Origin: Calditrichales bacterium
GTDB lineage: Bacteria; Calditrichota; Calditrichia; Calditrichales; J004
Length of the DNA stretch: 63,900 bases
Assembly: GCA_015493745.1 (NCBI GenBank)
Contig: WGCN01000005.1
Coordinates: 1 to 63,900 of the forward strand
Direction of reading: 5' to 3'
The notes under the pieces: model-generated
Database searches by the model: none
Seen by the model: the letters and a program-made list of their open reading frames with translations, nothing else
What the model was told of the DNA's origin: nothing
Position numbers and translations under genes: made by a program
Part shown: piece by piece, positions 16,995 to 28,800 of the stretch
Position numbering within the stretch: the first letter of the stretch is position 1
Layout: each line of letters opens with the position of its first letter

Positions 16995-19163
16995 TTACAA
17001 ATTCTCCTTCAGATAGTTGCTCATCATGGTATATAAATGCCAATAGCTGTTGGGTGCGTACAAAGCATGATTCAGACCGGGATAGACCATGAGATCAAAC
17101 TGCTTCGGAACGCGCTGCAATCTACCGACCAATTGCATGGTATTTTGAAAATGGACATTGTCATCCGCCGTACCGTGTACAATTAACAGCTTTCCTTTTA
17201 GATTCTTATAATAATTCAAGGTATTGGCCGCCTCATACCCCGCCTTGTTCTCCCCCGGCAGACCCATATACCGTTCCGTCCAGATGGTATCATACAGGCG
17301 GAAATCGGTAACCGGAGCCACGGCGATGCCCACCTTAAAATAGTCCGCCCCGCGGAACATACAGTTCAGGGTCAGATAACCGCCGCCGCTCCAGCCCCAG
17401 ATGGCGATACGCTCCTTATCCACATAAGGCAGCCCGGCCAGATATTTGGCCCCCTCGATGTGGTCTTTCACGGCATATTGGGACAAATCGCCATAGGCCA
17501 GATTTTTAAAGGCTTTTCCCCGGCCGCCCGTTCCGCGGTTATCGAGGGTAAATACAATATAGCCCTGCGCGGCCAGCCAGGAAAACCAGACTTCCCGCGA
17601 ACGTCCCCAACGGTTAACAACTATTTGCGATGCCGGACCGCCATACCCATAGATCACCACGGGATATTTCTTTTGCGGATCGAAACCGGCCGGTAAAAAT
17701 GTACGGGTATTCAGTCTCACGCCGTCGCTGGTTGTGAACTGTCCGAATTGGGGAAAGATGAAATCGTAGGCAGCCAGGTCGAGATCGTTTTCAACCAGGG
17801 CGGCTACCAGCGTACCATCGGCCGTTTTAAGCAGACTTTGATTGGGAACGCGGGCCGAAGACCAATGGTCGATAAAGTATTTGAAGTCCGGAGAAAAGTC
17901 GGCGCTATGCACCCCGGCGGCCGGAGTCAGCAACTCAATGTTGCCCGTAGCCGTTTCCAGGCGATAAATATTCCACTCGATGTCACGCTCTTTATTGCCC
18001 CGGAAATAAATATAGCCCCCGTTGCTCCCGTAAACATCCGAAACTTCCCAGCTCCCCCTGGTTATTTGCCGCATTTGTCCGCTTTGGGCATCGACCATAT
18101 AGATATGATTATAGCCCGACCGCTCGCTGGTCCAGATAAAATGATTTTCATCCACAAAGAAAAAATTATCATGGATATCCACCCAGGCCGGGTCTTCCTC
18201 TACCATCAACACCCGCGATTGCCCATTCCCGGGCCGGGCCTGCAACAGCTCCATCTTGTTTTGATGGCGGTTGAGCCTTTGCATCAACAGCACATCTTTA
18301 TTCATCCACGAGATGCGCGGGATATAGATATCCGTTTCGTCGCCGATATCCATCCATTGTGTCCCTCCGTCCGCCAGGGTAACCACGCCGATTTTCACAA
18401 AGGCATTGTGCTGCCCCGCCTTGGGATAGCGGATGGTCTCCACCTTTCCGTTCAAGGGCTCGAAATCAATCCAGCTAAAGGTGGGTTCGGGCGACTGATC
18501 CAAACGCCAGAAGGCAATGCGCTTGCTGTCCGGCGACCAGCGCCAGCCGTCGGAGATGGCAAATTCCTCCTCATATACCCAGTCAAAAGCACCGTTGATA
18601 ATATTTTCATTCCCGTCCCGGGTCAATTGAACGGTCTTGCCGCTGGAGGTATTATAGGCATATATGTTGTTTTCCTTGACAAAACCCACCCATTGCTTAT
18701 CCGGAGAAATTTTGGCATTGGCAACAAAGGGGTCTCCCTTGATCAGCGAATGAAAGGTTTTGGCAGCCACATCATAGATAAAATATTGCGCCTGGGTGGA
18801 ATGGCGCCAAATACGTTTTACATTGGCTTTGAATAATATTTTTTTTCCATTGGCCACCCATTGGTAAGAGCTGAAATTGAGGGTTTTCTCTTCACCGGGC
18901 CGGATCAAGGTTGCGCCGTCAATCAACAGACGCTCTTCCTTTTTGACAGGATCATATATATAGACGGAGCGGCTGTTTTCGCCCGTGGATTTTAAATAAG
19001 TTAAGCCCCGTCCGTCGGGCAGCCATTGTACGGCGCGGATATAATCCAGGGAAAATTCCCGTGAATGGAAAATGGTTTCCAGGGTCAGTTCTTTACTTTG
19101 CGGAGCTGCCGCCGCAACCGGCATAGAGCCGATAAGGATGAGCAAAAGACTAAGGTATTTCAT
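16995..19163 (-). CDS. dipeptidyl peptidase IV-type serine peptidase (S9B), exported
   Basis: About 722 residues from the ATG at 19163, which has an AGGAGAAT site and begins a signal peptide (MKYLSLLLILIGSMPVAAAA). The frame continues upstream to 19553, but that part overlaps the terminator and promoter and is not protein-like. An N-terminal beta-propeller (about 40-470) carries the substrate-anchoring EE pair in DWVYEEEF. The C-terminal alpha/beta-hydrolase domain has Ser near 590 in GWSGGGY (GWSYGGY in classical DPP-IV), Asp near 666 in GTADDNVHF and His near 698 in PGLNHALY. Predicted periplasmic or surface peptidase releasing X-Pro dipeptides. It has its own promoter and stands alone. Confidence 0.92.
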   Translation of the reverse strand: MKYLSLLLILIGSMPVAAAAPQSKELTLETIFHSREFSLDYIRAVQWLPDGRGLTYLKSTGENSRSVYIYDPVKKEERLLIDGATLIRPGEEKTLNFSSYQWVANGKKILFKANVKRIWRHSTQAQYFIYDVAAKTFHSLIKGDPFVANAKISPDKQWVGFVKENNIYAYNTSSGKTVQLTRDGNENIINGAFDWVYEEEFAISDGWRWSPDSKRIAFWRLDQSPEPTFSWIDFEPLNGKVETIRYPKAGQHNAFVKIGVVTLADGGTQWMDIGDETDIYIPRISWMNKDVLLMQRLNRHQNKMELLQARPGNGQSRVLMVEEDPAWVDIHDNFFFVDENHFIWTSERSGYNHIYMVDAQSGQMRQITRGSWEVSDVYGSNGGYIYFRGNKERDIEWNIYRLETATGNIELLTPAAGVHSADFSPDFKYFIDHWSSARVPNQSLLKTADGTLVAALVENDLDLAAYDFIFPQFGQFTTSDGVRLNTRTFLPAGFDPQKKYPVVIYGYGGPASQIVVNRWGRSREVWFSWLAAQGYIVFTLDNRGTGGRGKAFKNLAYGDLSQYAVKDHIEGAKYLAGLPYVDKERIAIWGWSGGGYLTLNCMFRGADYFKVGIAVAPVTDFRLYDTIWTERYMGLPGENKAGYEAANTLNYYKNLKGKLLIVHGTADDNVHFQNTMQLVGRLQRVPKQFDLMVYPGLNHALYAPNSYWHLYTMMSNYLKENL

Positions 19164-19193
19164 AAAGCATTCTCCTGATGATATGGGAGTGCT

Positions 19194-19222
19194 AAAATAC
19201 AATAGTGCTCTTATCGGTTCAA
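19194..19222 (-). promoter_or_regulatory. sigma-70-type promoter of the DPP-IV gene
   Basis: On the minus strand, TTGAAC (19222-19217) and TATTTT (19199-19194) are separated by 17 bp, just upstream of the DPP-IV start and just downstream of the terminator of the preceding operon. Confidence 0.55.
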
Positions 19223-19246
19223 ACTCCGGGATTGTTTTTTGTAAAT

Positions 19247-19273
19247 TAAACAAAATTCCCCGTGCCCGGGAAC
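19247..19273 (-). terminator. intrinsic terminator ending the glycosyltransferase operon
   Basis: Minus-strand hairpin with arms TTCCC and GGGAA, a GC-rich loop and a following TTTTGTTT run, 45-71 bp after the stop of the last glycosyltransferase gene. It separates the 14-kb third glycosylation operon from the DPP-IV gene. Confidence 0.6.
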
Positions 19274-19317
19274 GGATCCGGCAAGGTTTTAGGGTCTGAT
19301 GAATAAGGGAGAAACCT

Positions 19318-20637
19318 TTAATGGACCGCCCGGGTAAAGGCTTGTAAGCGACCCAGCATATCGCGATAATCCCGGTTATGCGGGGCCTGGGCACACAGTG
19401 CTTCAAAAACCTGTGTGGCTTCCGGAAAGCGCTGCTGCTTGATATAAATTTTCCCCAGCGTATCCAGCATGTAAAAATTGGTCGTGTCCTTTTGAAAAAG
19501 CGAACCGGCCAGCTTTTCCGCGTCCTGCCAGCGCTCGGCGGCCAGGGCGGCATCCAGGGTCTTGCGCCACAACTCGGGGGAGGTGTTGCCCCCGTTGATC
19601 ATTTCCGCCAGCAGCAAAAAGGCCTCGTCGTTCCTTCCGGCGCGGGCCAGCACCTCCGCCTCGGTATAGTTTAGCTTCTCTTCCTCAAAAACAACATCGG
19701 TGGCTATGTGCCATCCGGCGGAGCGGATCAAGCGGTTCTTCTCACGTACTTTTCGCAGCCAGTTCAGGGCGGCATCCCACTCTTTTCCGCCGCGGGCCAG
19801 TTGAAACAACATAAAATACCCCCCAACCTGATTCTCCTCCAGGTCAACGGACTCCATGGCCATGCGCCGGGCCTCCTCCGGCAGGCCGCATTTGGAATAG
19901 GTTTCGCTGAGCACATTGTAGAGTGAGGCTTTCATCTCCTTCTCAAACTGATCCAGGTTCAGGGCCTTAAGAAGATGTCTCAGGGCGTCCGTATGCCGCC
20001 CCACCAGATTATAATGCTGACCCAGGGTAAAATGGGCATAGGCGTTGTCGGGATTTTCATCCGCCATACGTTCCAGCAGCTTTTGATTGCGTGCTTTCTT
20101 GGCCGTGTCCGTTTCGGCGTCCAGGGCGTAACCCAAATGCTCCAGCGTTATGGCCGATTTACGTCTTTCCCCCCTGCCTCCGCTAAAGACAACCTGCTCA
20201 TGGATGCGTCCCGTAAAGCGGATCCCCTTATTATTGTTAAACAGGCGATAGGCCGTGGAGATATAAGCCCCGGCGTCATCCAGGGTATGATTGTTAATCT
20301 GTATCTGATAGATTACCGCCTGCTTTTCCCGGCGCAGGCTGTCACGTAGCAATTGTACCGATTCCGGTTTTAAACGTTCGTCGGCGTCCAGCCATAAAAT
20401 CCATTCGCCCCGCGCATAGCGGATGGAGGCGTTGCGGGCGGCGGAGAAATCGTCACACCACTCAAAATGATGTATCTCCGCGTTAAAGGCCCGGGCAATA
20501 TCCATGCTGCCATCGGTGGAGCCGGTGTCGACCACCACAATCTGGCCGGCCACATCCCGGATGCTCTCCAGACAGTCCTTTAAGAACCGTTCCTCGTTTT
20601 TTATGATCATGCAGACCGTAAGATCGGTTTTTTTCAT
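19318..20637 (-). CDS. GT2 family glycosyltransferase with C-terminal TPR repeats
   Basis: 439 residues. A GT-A domain lies at about 1-220, with the nucleotide-sugar start TVCMIIKNEERFLKDCLESI, VVDTGSTDGSMDIA, and the metal-binding DxD-type motif WLDADERL. TPR-like helical repeats fill the rest (for example ENPDNAYAHFTLGQHYNLVGR). No signal peptide or membrane helix, so cytoplasmic. Last gene of the operon starting at the ACP gene, 11 bp after its neighbour. TPR-linked GT2 enzymes often glycosylate protein acceptors; transfer onto flagellin or a glycan precursor is inferred from context. Confidence 0.87.
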   Translation of the reverse strand: MKKTDLTVCMIIKNEERFLKDCLESIRDVAGQIVVVDTGSTDGSMDIARAFNAEIHHFEWCDDFSAARNASIRYARGEWILWLDADERLKPESVQLLRDSLRREKQAVIYQIQINNHTLDDAGAYISTAYRLFNNNKGIRFTGRIHEQVVFSGGRGERRKSAITLEHLGYALDAETDTAKKARNQKLLERMADENPDNAYAHFTLGQHYNLVGRHTDALRHLLKALNLDQFEKEMKASLYNVLSETYSKCGLPEEARRMAMESVDLEENQVGGYFMLFQLARGGKEWDAALNWLRKVREKNRLIRSAGWHIATDVVFEEEKLNYTEAEVLARAGRNDEAFLLLAEMINGGNTSPELWRKTLDAALAAERWQDAEKLAGSLFQKDTTNFYMLDTLGKIYIKQQRFPEATQVFEALCAQAPHNRDYRDMLGRLQAFTRAVH

Positions 20638-20648
20638 AGTACCTCTTT

Positions 20649-22808
20649 TTAATGCAGGGAGCGCAGATCGCTGTGCTGTTCCAGGGCGTGGATAAGATTT
20701 TCCATATCGCTCAGATCGATACTGTGGCTTTCCCTGTTTTCCCTCAGCTTCAGAAAATAGGCCAGCGATTGCTCGATGCGGCCGCTGTACATACCGCCCA
20801 CGCCGGCCACATACATGGCCACATAATTGTAGGGGTTAAAGCGCAAACACCCCTCGGCATACTCCACCGCGGACTCATAGGCGCTGTTGGAAAGTTCGAT
20901 CTGGGCCAGGCGCAGGTAAATCATCTCCTTAATCTCATTGCCGATATTTCCGCCCGGGTTGCGCAGGGCCTTTTTCAGAAACTCCGCCGCGTGACTAAAA
21001 TCATTCAGCGCCTTATAGGTTTCACCCAGCTTAAACAACACATAGGCGTCGTCCGGGCGTTCCCGCAGCTCGGAACTGAGCATTTGCAGATTGCGCCGGG
21101 CGCGTTGTTCATTGTTCTTTTCATAGCCGTAATGATGGATAATGATATTGGCATCCACGATCTCCCCGCCCTGTTCCAAAATGGAGGGACCGATCTGTTC
21201 ATGCACTTTGTTTCGGTAACGAATGGAGGGTTTGTTCCTGAAAAAGCGAATTTGCCGTTCATCCAGATAGCGCACCATGTCCCCGGCTGGTTGATGGTTG
21301 CGTAAAACCACGGCCAGCCCCTCGGCGGACTGATCGAGCACCAGGCGCAGGGTTTCCCTGTCCAGCGATTCCAGTTCCTCATCGGCGTCCAGATGCAGTA
21401 TCCAGGGATGGCGGGCCTCTTTCAGCGCCAGATTGCGCATGGTGGCAAAGTCCCCTTTCCATTCAAAGCGCAACACTTTGGCGCCGTAATCCCGGGCAAT
21501 CTCCATGGTGCGGTCTTTGGAACCGGTATCGACAATGATGATTTCATCCACCAGTTCCCTTACGCTGTCCAGACAGCGGGGCAGGTTTTTCTCCTCATCA
21601 CGGGTGATCATACACAGGGAGATGGAAACTCCGGCCGGTGTGGATTCCTTTTCCGGTTCATAACGGCACCAGGAAACCAGCGCGGGATAGTTTTTCACAA
21701 TATGGTCGCGCAACGCTTCCTCATCGATCCGTGCCTTTTGAAACAGTTGCCGCCTGCGGGCCATTATCTTCAATATCTCTTCCACCGGAAGAACTTCCAC
21801 GGCCGTCCACAGCCACAGGGCGGCCACTTCCAGCTTATCCTCGTCGCTAAAGGAGATATGCGGGGCACTGATGCCCTGCTGAATATTGCGTTTGAGTATG
21901 TCATGGGCTGCGGCCGGATCGTTATCATCTATCAGTACCCGGCTCAGGGCCAGGGCCAGACGGCCGTCCTTCCAAAAACTTTTGGCGCCGATTTGCCGGG
22001 CACCGGATTTAAATATCTCCAGGCTCTCCGCCGTGCCATGCTCCCGGGCCCATTCACCGTACAAGGCCCATATGCCGATGACCGACTCACGCATCGGCGG
22101 GTTTTTATCCAGAATAAGACGCACGCTCTTGTTCAGCTCCAGACCATAGATATCCATCTCATCCAGGGCCTTATAAGTCAACAGCAGCTTATAGCGGTAG
22201 TGGAAGTTATCTTCCTCCCGGGCCACCGCCTTTTCCAAAATGGGCCGGTTGCGTTGCAACTTTAGCCGGGGATCGGTATAGCCGCTGTGTTCCAGAAAGA
22301 CGCCCGGCAGATTGGCCCAGGCCTTGCCACTGTGATTTTTTTCGGCGTAGGCCTGAATGCTGTCCATGGGATGCTCGTGGATGATGCCCCGGTAACGGAA
22401 GCCCGGCTTGTTGCGAAACAGAAGCATGCGGTGCAGGGAGGCGTATTTTTTTCCCGGCGCCACCGAACGTTCATCCACAAAATAGGCCAGGTAGGTGGTG
22501 TTTTTCAGAATCTCCCGCAGATCGATATGGGCGTCCACATGCAGAACATGGTCGGCATCCAGATTGAGCAGCCAGCGGCCGCTACATTTGGATATGGCAA
22601 AATTGCGGGCCGCGGAAAAATCATCGTTCCATTCATAGGTATAAACCCTGTCCGTAAAACGGCGGGCGATATCCTGCGTGCCGTCGGAAGAACCGGTATC
22701 GACAATGACCATCTCATCCACATGAGGACGGGCGGCTTCCAGGGTTTTCTCCAGCCGCAGGGCCTCGTTCTTAACAATCATGCAAAGAGAAATAAGCGGT
22801 TTTTCCAT
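20649..22808 (-). CDS. tandem GT2 glycosyltransferase with TPR region
   Basis: 719 residues with two GT-A domains. The first is at about 1-240 (SLCMIVKNEALRLEKTLEAA, VDTGSSDGTQDIA, LNLDADH). The second is at about 393-610 (SLCMITRDEEKNLPRCLDSV, VDTGSKDRTMEIA, LHLDADEEL). A helical linker joins them and C-terminal TPR repeats end the protein (DDAYVLFKLGETYKALNDFSHA). Each half resembles the 439-residue neighbour, so the gene looks like a fused duplication of that module. Cytoplasmic by lack of export signals. Substrates cannot be read from sequence. Confidence 0.87.
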   Translation of the reverse strand: MEKPLISLCMIVKNEALRLEKTLEAARPHVDEMVIVDTGSSDGTQDIARRFTDRVYTYEWNDDFSAARNFAISKCSGRWLLNLDADHVLHVDAHIDLREILKNTTYLAYFVDERSVAPGKKYASLHRMLLFRNKPGFRYRGIIHEHPMDSIQAYAEKNHSGKAWANLPGVFLEHSGYTDPRLKLQRNRPILEKAVAREEDNFHYRYKLLLTYKALDEMDIYGLELNKSVRLILDKNPPMRESVIGIWALYGEWAREHGTAESLEIFKSGARQIGAKSFWKDGRLALALSRVLIDDNDPAAAHDILKRNIQQGISAPHISFSDEDKLEVAALWLWTAVEVLPVEEILKIMARRRQLFQKARIDEEALRDHIVKNYPALVSWCRYEPEKESTPAGVSISLCMITRDEEKNLPRCLDSVRELVDEIIIVDTGSKDRTMEIARDYGAKVLRFEWKGDFATMRNLALKEARHPWILHLDADEELESLDRETLRLVLDQSAEGLAVVLRNHQPAGDMVRYLDERQIRFFRNKPSIRYRNKVHEQIGPSILEQGGEIVDANIIIHHYGYEKNNEQRARRNLQMLSSELRERPDDAYVLFKLGETYKALNDFSHAAEFLKKALRNPGGNIGNEIKEMIYLRLAQIELSNSAYESAVEYAEGCLRFNPYNYVAMYVAGVGGMYSGRIEQSLAYFLKLRENRESHSIDLSDMENLIHALEQHSDLRSLH

Positions 22809-22835
22809 CTGGCGGAATCCTTTTAATAAAGTGAA

Positions 22836-25800
22836 TCAGGGTGTGGCTACGCCCTGGCGCTGTTGAATTTCCTCCAGCATCTCCCGGGCGGATGCGTTAT
22901 CGGCATCTATTTCCAGCACGCGGCGGAAGAAATTTTCAGCCTGCGTCCATCGTTCCACTTCGGCATAAAAGCCGCCGATGATAAGCAAACTCTCCACATC
23001 GTCCGGATGTTGGCTCAATATTTTATTAAATACGCTAATACCGTTTTCATAATCGCCCGATTCGATCAGTGCCAGGCCATAATTCCGCTGTGCTTCCACA
23101 AAGCCGTTATCCGCCTCAATGGCCCGGGCAAAATATTTTAAAGCCTGATCCGTCATTCCGTCCTGAAAGTTGAGAATACCCATCTGGTTAAGCGCGGGGG
23201 CAAAATCCGGCCATTGCTCAATCAACTTGTTCAGCAGCATCATGGCCCGCAACTGCTGCTCCTTGCGTATGGCACACAGCACCTCGCCAAACAGGGCCCG
23301 CGGCGAGGGATTGATACCGGCGCTTTGTTTAAACAGGGTCTCGGCCTCGCTTTCATCAAAATCATTCAGCAGATCGAAGGCCTGCTCTAAAAGCCGGTCG
23401 GCCTGCTCCTTCTCCGGGGTCGCCCCGCCGTCCATTTCATATAACAGCGTCCGGGCCTCCTCGTGTTCGGGCTCCACGGTTATGATCTGTTCCAGATAAA
23501 CGCGGGCTTCGTCCAGGCGCTCCACCTCCAGGTTTACCCGGGCCATGATCATCAACGCCACCACATCCCGCGGATGGGAACGCAGCCAGTCGCTGATCAC
23601 CCGCACGCCCCGCTCATAGTCGCCCAGAGATATCAGAGCCTGGCTCAAATTGTGATGCGCCTCGGAATAGGAGGGATCGATTTTTGCCGCCGCTTCAAAG
23701 CTGTCCACCGCGTGATTCCATTCCCCCTTTTGGGCGAATATCATTCCCAACTGATTGCGCACAACGGCGTTATCGGGAAAGTGCATGCGGGCGCGTAGAA
23801 GCACGCCGGTGGCCTCATCAAGTTTTCCGGCATGGAAATGGCAGAAACTTAGTCCCAGCAGGGCTTCTCCGGAAAGGGGATTCTCGGCCAGTACCTGTTC
23901 ATAAAGCTCAGCGGCCCGCTGCGCCTCTCCCCGCTCAAGCAGGCGCGAGGCCTGTTCAACTTTCGCGGGATGGACTTCATGCAGAGGATTTTTAATTTCC
24001 CGCAGTTCGTCATAGTCCACATCCGGCCACTTTTTGCAGAAGATCTTTTCATTTTCCTTTAACGAGGCCAGCAGATCGATATTATTGGCTTTAAAGGAAC
24101 TGTGGCCGAAGTGATGGATGAATGTGCCGTCATGTACCATCAGGGCATAACCCGCCCGGCGTATTTTCAGGCTGATATCATCATCCTCAAAGTTGCCCAG
24201 GCCGTAAATTTCGTCAAAGCCGTTTATGGCCTGGTAAATTTCCCGGTTGGTCAACATGACAAAACCCGCCAGACGCCGGCGCGGCGTAACCTGTCCCCTG
24301 TGCAAGGCCCGCCACTGTCCGGCAAAGTCATAAAAACCGTCATTGTCCGTATAGGGCACATCTTTCAGTACCTGCAGGCCGCTGGCCTTATTGGTCACCG
24401 CGCTGACCATGCCTATCTTTTCGTCGCGATCAAAGGCCTCTACCAGGTCTTCCAGCCAGCCGTCGGCCACCAGCACATCGTTATTCAGCAGGCAGATGTA
24501 GTGCCCTTGCGCGATCCGCTCCCCCTGGTTGTTGCCGGCGGAAAAGCCTTTATTTTCGCTGTTAAAGATAACCCGCACATTGGGCCTGCTTTGCTCCAGC
24601 TCCCGCAGATACTCCACCGTGCCGTCCGTGGAGGCGTTATCCACCAGAACCAGCTCATAGGGGTACGCAGTGTGCGCCTCGATGGAGGCGATGGTTTGCC
24701 GGGTCATGTCCAGCGCGTTAAAGGTCAGCATGATGATCGAAGCCAGCGGCCGGTCATCCACGGTGGATGCCGTCTCTTCTCCCGGCGGGGTATAAAGACG
24801 GATCGGGCCATTCAGTTGTACCGCGCGGCCGTCTTCTTCCAGGCGAAAATCGTGTTCCACCTTACCCAGCCAGCGCCGGTGCAGGCGGCGGATATTTTCG
24901 GCCACCTTTTTAAAGCGCTCCGGTCCGCTTTTGGATTCATGGTGGATCAGCTCGGCATGGGGCTGGTAAACCACCTTATACCCCTTCTCCCGGATGCGGA
25001 AGCACAGATCCACATCCTCGTAACCATTGTAATAGCCTTCGTCAAAGCCCTTCAGCTCCCGGGCCAACCCGGCGGGCATCAGCATGCAGGCCGCGGTTAC
25101 CGCCTGAAATTCAACCATGATGTTGGCCTGGGGAAAATCCTTGGGCCGCCCGGCAAGAATATGTTGCGCCAGAAGGGGATCGCCGTTTTTGCGGTCGTCC
25201 ACAATGGCCACGCCGCCATGCTGTATGGTACCGTCGGGGAACAACAGCTTGGCGCCCACCGCGCCCACGGTAGCATCATTCCGGGCGATGGCCAGCATGG
25301 CCTCCAGCCAGTGCCCGCCCGGTTCCGTATCGTTATTCAGAAACAGCACATACTCACCGCGCGCCTGCTCCAACGCCTGATTGTTGGCGCGGGAAAAACC
25401 GGCGTTACGCTTATTGTAAATTACCCGGAGCCGGGAGTCCCCGGCCGCCTGTTCCTTCAGGTAGTCCGCGCTGCCGTCATCGGAGCCGTTGTCCACCACG
25501 ATAGCTTCCCAAGAGACGCCCGCGGTGTTTTCCCTGATCGCCTTCAGGCATTTTTTCGTGTATTCCAGCTTATTGAAAACGGGTATCAAAATGGAAACCT
25601 CGGGAGGGGCGCTCTCTTCTTTCTCCGCCGTCAAAACGATCTCCACATCCCCGTCGGGAGCGGCGTTGGAGCCAAAGGAGACATTTTGCAATACGCTTCC
25701 TTCCGTCACTTCAACCTGCAAGGCTTCCTTCTTGCGCTCCCCGCGGTCTGCATCCGGCAAAGGTTTGCCCAGCAGGGTAAAGTAGGCTTCCGCCCAAACG

Positions 25801-28800
25801 CGCCAGTTTTTTTCCAGACTGTGCCGTTCAAAAATTTCCTTTTGGGCCGTCCGGGCCATCTCCCGCCGTTGCGGCGCGTTCTCCATCATCCACTTCAGGG
25901 CCCGGTACCAGGCGTTATTGGTATTCTTTACCAACAAGCCGTTGTGTCTGTCGCGGATCACATCCCGGTAGGCGGCCACATCGGAATAGAGGGCGCTGAT
26001 ACCACAGGCGCTGTATTCCAGCCATTTAATATGCGACTTGGCTTTGTTAAAGGGGGTTTCCTTTAAAGGCACCAGGGCAAAATCGATATCCAGGCCCTGT
26101 AGTTGCCGGGCGTAATCGATATAGTTGGGCGTAAACTGCGGCCCGCGCGTCACATTGGGCAGCTCCGTCAGCTCCGGAAGCTCATTGCCCCACAACACTA
26201 GTTCTACCGCATCGCCATATTCCTTTAAAATTTTATGCAGCCCTTTTAAGGCCACACGCAAATCATCATGATGGGTCGGCGTGCCGGCAAAAAGGATACG
26301 TACCTTGTCCCCGGAAGTCCGGGGGTCTTTTTGCGGCCAAAGCCGCTCATCCAGCACATTGGGAATTACCCGGACATTTTTATTGAAGTCGCGGCAGTAG
26401 CGTTCTATGTAGGGGGTGGATACGGTCACCATGTCCGCGTTGGCCAGATAGGCCTCCAGGCGCGGTTTCATGTTCTGATAAAAATCATAGGCCAGATGGC
26501 CGCGGGGGATGGCCCAAAAGGCGTCGTCGAACTCATAAACCAGCTTCACATCGTGCTGCCGCAATAAGGGCCGCAACTGTTCCAGGGGCAGATGTCCCGG
26601 CATATTGCGCTGGACGATCAGCACATCCGTATCGGCCAGCACCTCTTGCAGGGAGGTGATATTATCCATATTCACCTGACGGTAGACGATCAGCCCTTCT
26701 TCCTTCATCCTGCCGAGCGGCGTATGCAGACGGATGTAGGGACAGGCGCGGTTGCTTTGTTCCGTGCTCAAAACGGTTATGGCCGGCAGATCGCGCTCAT
26801 GGTCGGCCCGCTCCACCGGTTGCGGCGCCGGAGCCCCGCCCTTCCGCGATTGCTTATAATGTGCCCGCCAGAAGGCGCTGTCCTCTTCCAGGGTCACTAT
26901 TTCGCTGCGGGAACGGGCGGCTTTTTCTATCAACCCCGGTTGATCGACCAGCTTTTGCAACAGCCGTCGGAGTCCCTCCTCATCGGTGGGATCAAACAAC
27001 CAGCCGTTTTCTCCGTCGCGTATGGCGTCCAGAATGCCCCCTACCGCTCCGGCGGCCACCGGGGTGTTAAGCATCAGCGCCTCGCGCACCACCATGGAGT
27101 AGCTTTCCACCATGGAGGGCAACACAACCACATCCACGCCGCTTAATATCTCGGGAAGTTGTTGCGGGTTATAGGGTCCGGCGTAACGGGCCCGTGTTTC
27201 CAGGCGGCAATAGTCCTTAACCTCGGCCACCTCCTGCGAGGCCCCGTTGCCCCAGATTTGCAGACGGATATCGCCCTTTAATCGATGGAAGGCATTCAAC
27301 AACAATCCGGGATTCTTTAAGATATTCAGATTGCCCAGAAAAGCAAAGGTCAGCGTTTTCCCTTTCTTCTTTTTGGGCAGGGGCCGCATGGGCCTCAGCC
27401 CCAGCGGCTGGACGCGCATACGTTCCCCGGCCGCCCAGCCCAGGCGCTCAAAGGTTTCCTTAACAAAACGGGAAGGCGCGCTGATCATTTCCGCGCCGGC
27501 CAGCAGATTTTTGGCCCGCATGGCCCGTTCCGGCAGGGCCGCGCTTACCACCTGCGCCTGATTGCCCCGGGGCGCTCTGTTAAAGGCATGGAAAAAGCAG
27601 GCGCTGCATTTATCCGTTGCGGGACCGTCGCATATTTTTTTCTCCCCATAGTGAAAAAGATGGTTGCGCAGACACATAAAAGTAAAGTCATGCAGGGTTA
27701 CCGCATAGGGGATATTTAATTGCCGTAACAGGGCGCCCACGGCAAAAGGCACGCCCTGCGCGTGATGGATATGCGCGTAGCTGTAATGGTTGGCTTCCAG
27801 AAATTCCCGCAACATGTTGTACAGCGGTTGGCCGCCGGAATCCAGAAAATAGTTATAGAGTTTCGGATCGTACCACATCTGAATGGTTTTTATACCCTGA
27901 TGCTCCCGGAAGCGCAGCTCGGGCGCGGCCTGATGATTATCCGCGTGCGGGAAAAGCACATGGATGTTCTCTCCCTTTTCCTGCAGGGATTTTACCAGGG
28001 ATAAAACGTAATTTTCCGTTCCCCCGTACCAAAAGGGCGGAAAATTATGCACGATATAGAGGATGGCATTATCCCCGGGGCGGGCAAGGGTTTTCTCCCG
28101 GGGCAGGATATATTCTCCGCAAACTTCGGCGTAGGCCTCCTTATAGCGTTGTCTTACCTGCTGCGCCTCGATAATCGGCGTATCTCCCCGGCGGGAAACG
28201 GTTTCATCGCTTAAATAGTAAAGGCCGACAAACTCATTCAGATGGATAAAGTCATGCTTCAGGGCGGCGCGCAGCCAAAACTCCCAATCCGCCGCCGATT
28301 TCAACGTGGTATCAAAGTAGCCCAGGCTGTCGTGCAGGCTTTTGCGCCACAGCGGATGAGGGCCGATATAACACCAGGAGTGCATGGTGCGCCGGTCGAA
28401 ATCGGGCCATACCAGGTCCTGGCTGCCATCGGAGCTGTTATTTTCAAAGGTCTCATTGGCCACGGTGGTGACCAGGGAGTTGCCATAGGCCAGAACCTTA
28501 TCGGGGCTTTCCTCCAGCAAAGCGGCCAGCTTCTCCAGGGCGTCCGCGCGCAGGCGGTCGTCGGTATTGGCGTTGGAGATATATTTACCGCGGGCCATTT
28601 TTATACCCCGGTTCCAGGCCTGGTAAACCGTCTCCCGCGTTTCCGTGCGTACATAGCGGATATGATCATATTTCCCGAGGAACGACTGCACAATAGCCGC
28701 CTCATTTTGGGGACTGTTGGCGTCGACAACGATGATTTCCAGCCGCCCCTGCTTATAGAGGCTTTGCTCCACCAGTCCCTGCAGGCAGCCGGCGATAAAT

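Noticed and set aside
17748-18836. 362-codon open frame on the plus strand
   Set aside because: Lies opposite the DPP-IV propeller domain and has no recognisable motif or ribosome site.
24102-26066. 654-codon open frame on the plus strand
   Set aside because: It is antisense to the giant glycosyltransferase gene; the translation shows no domain pattern, while the minus frame has clear motifs throughout.
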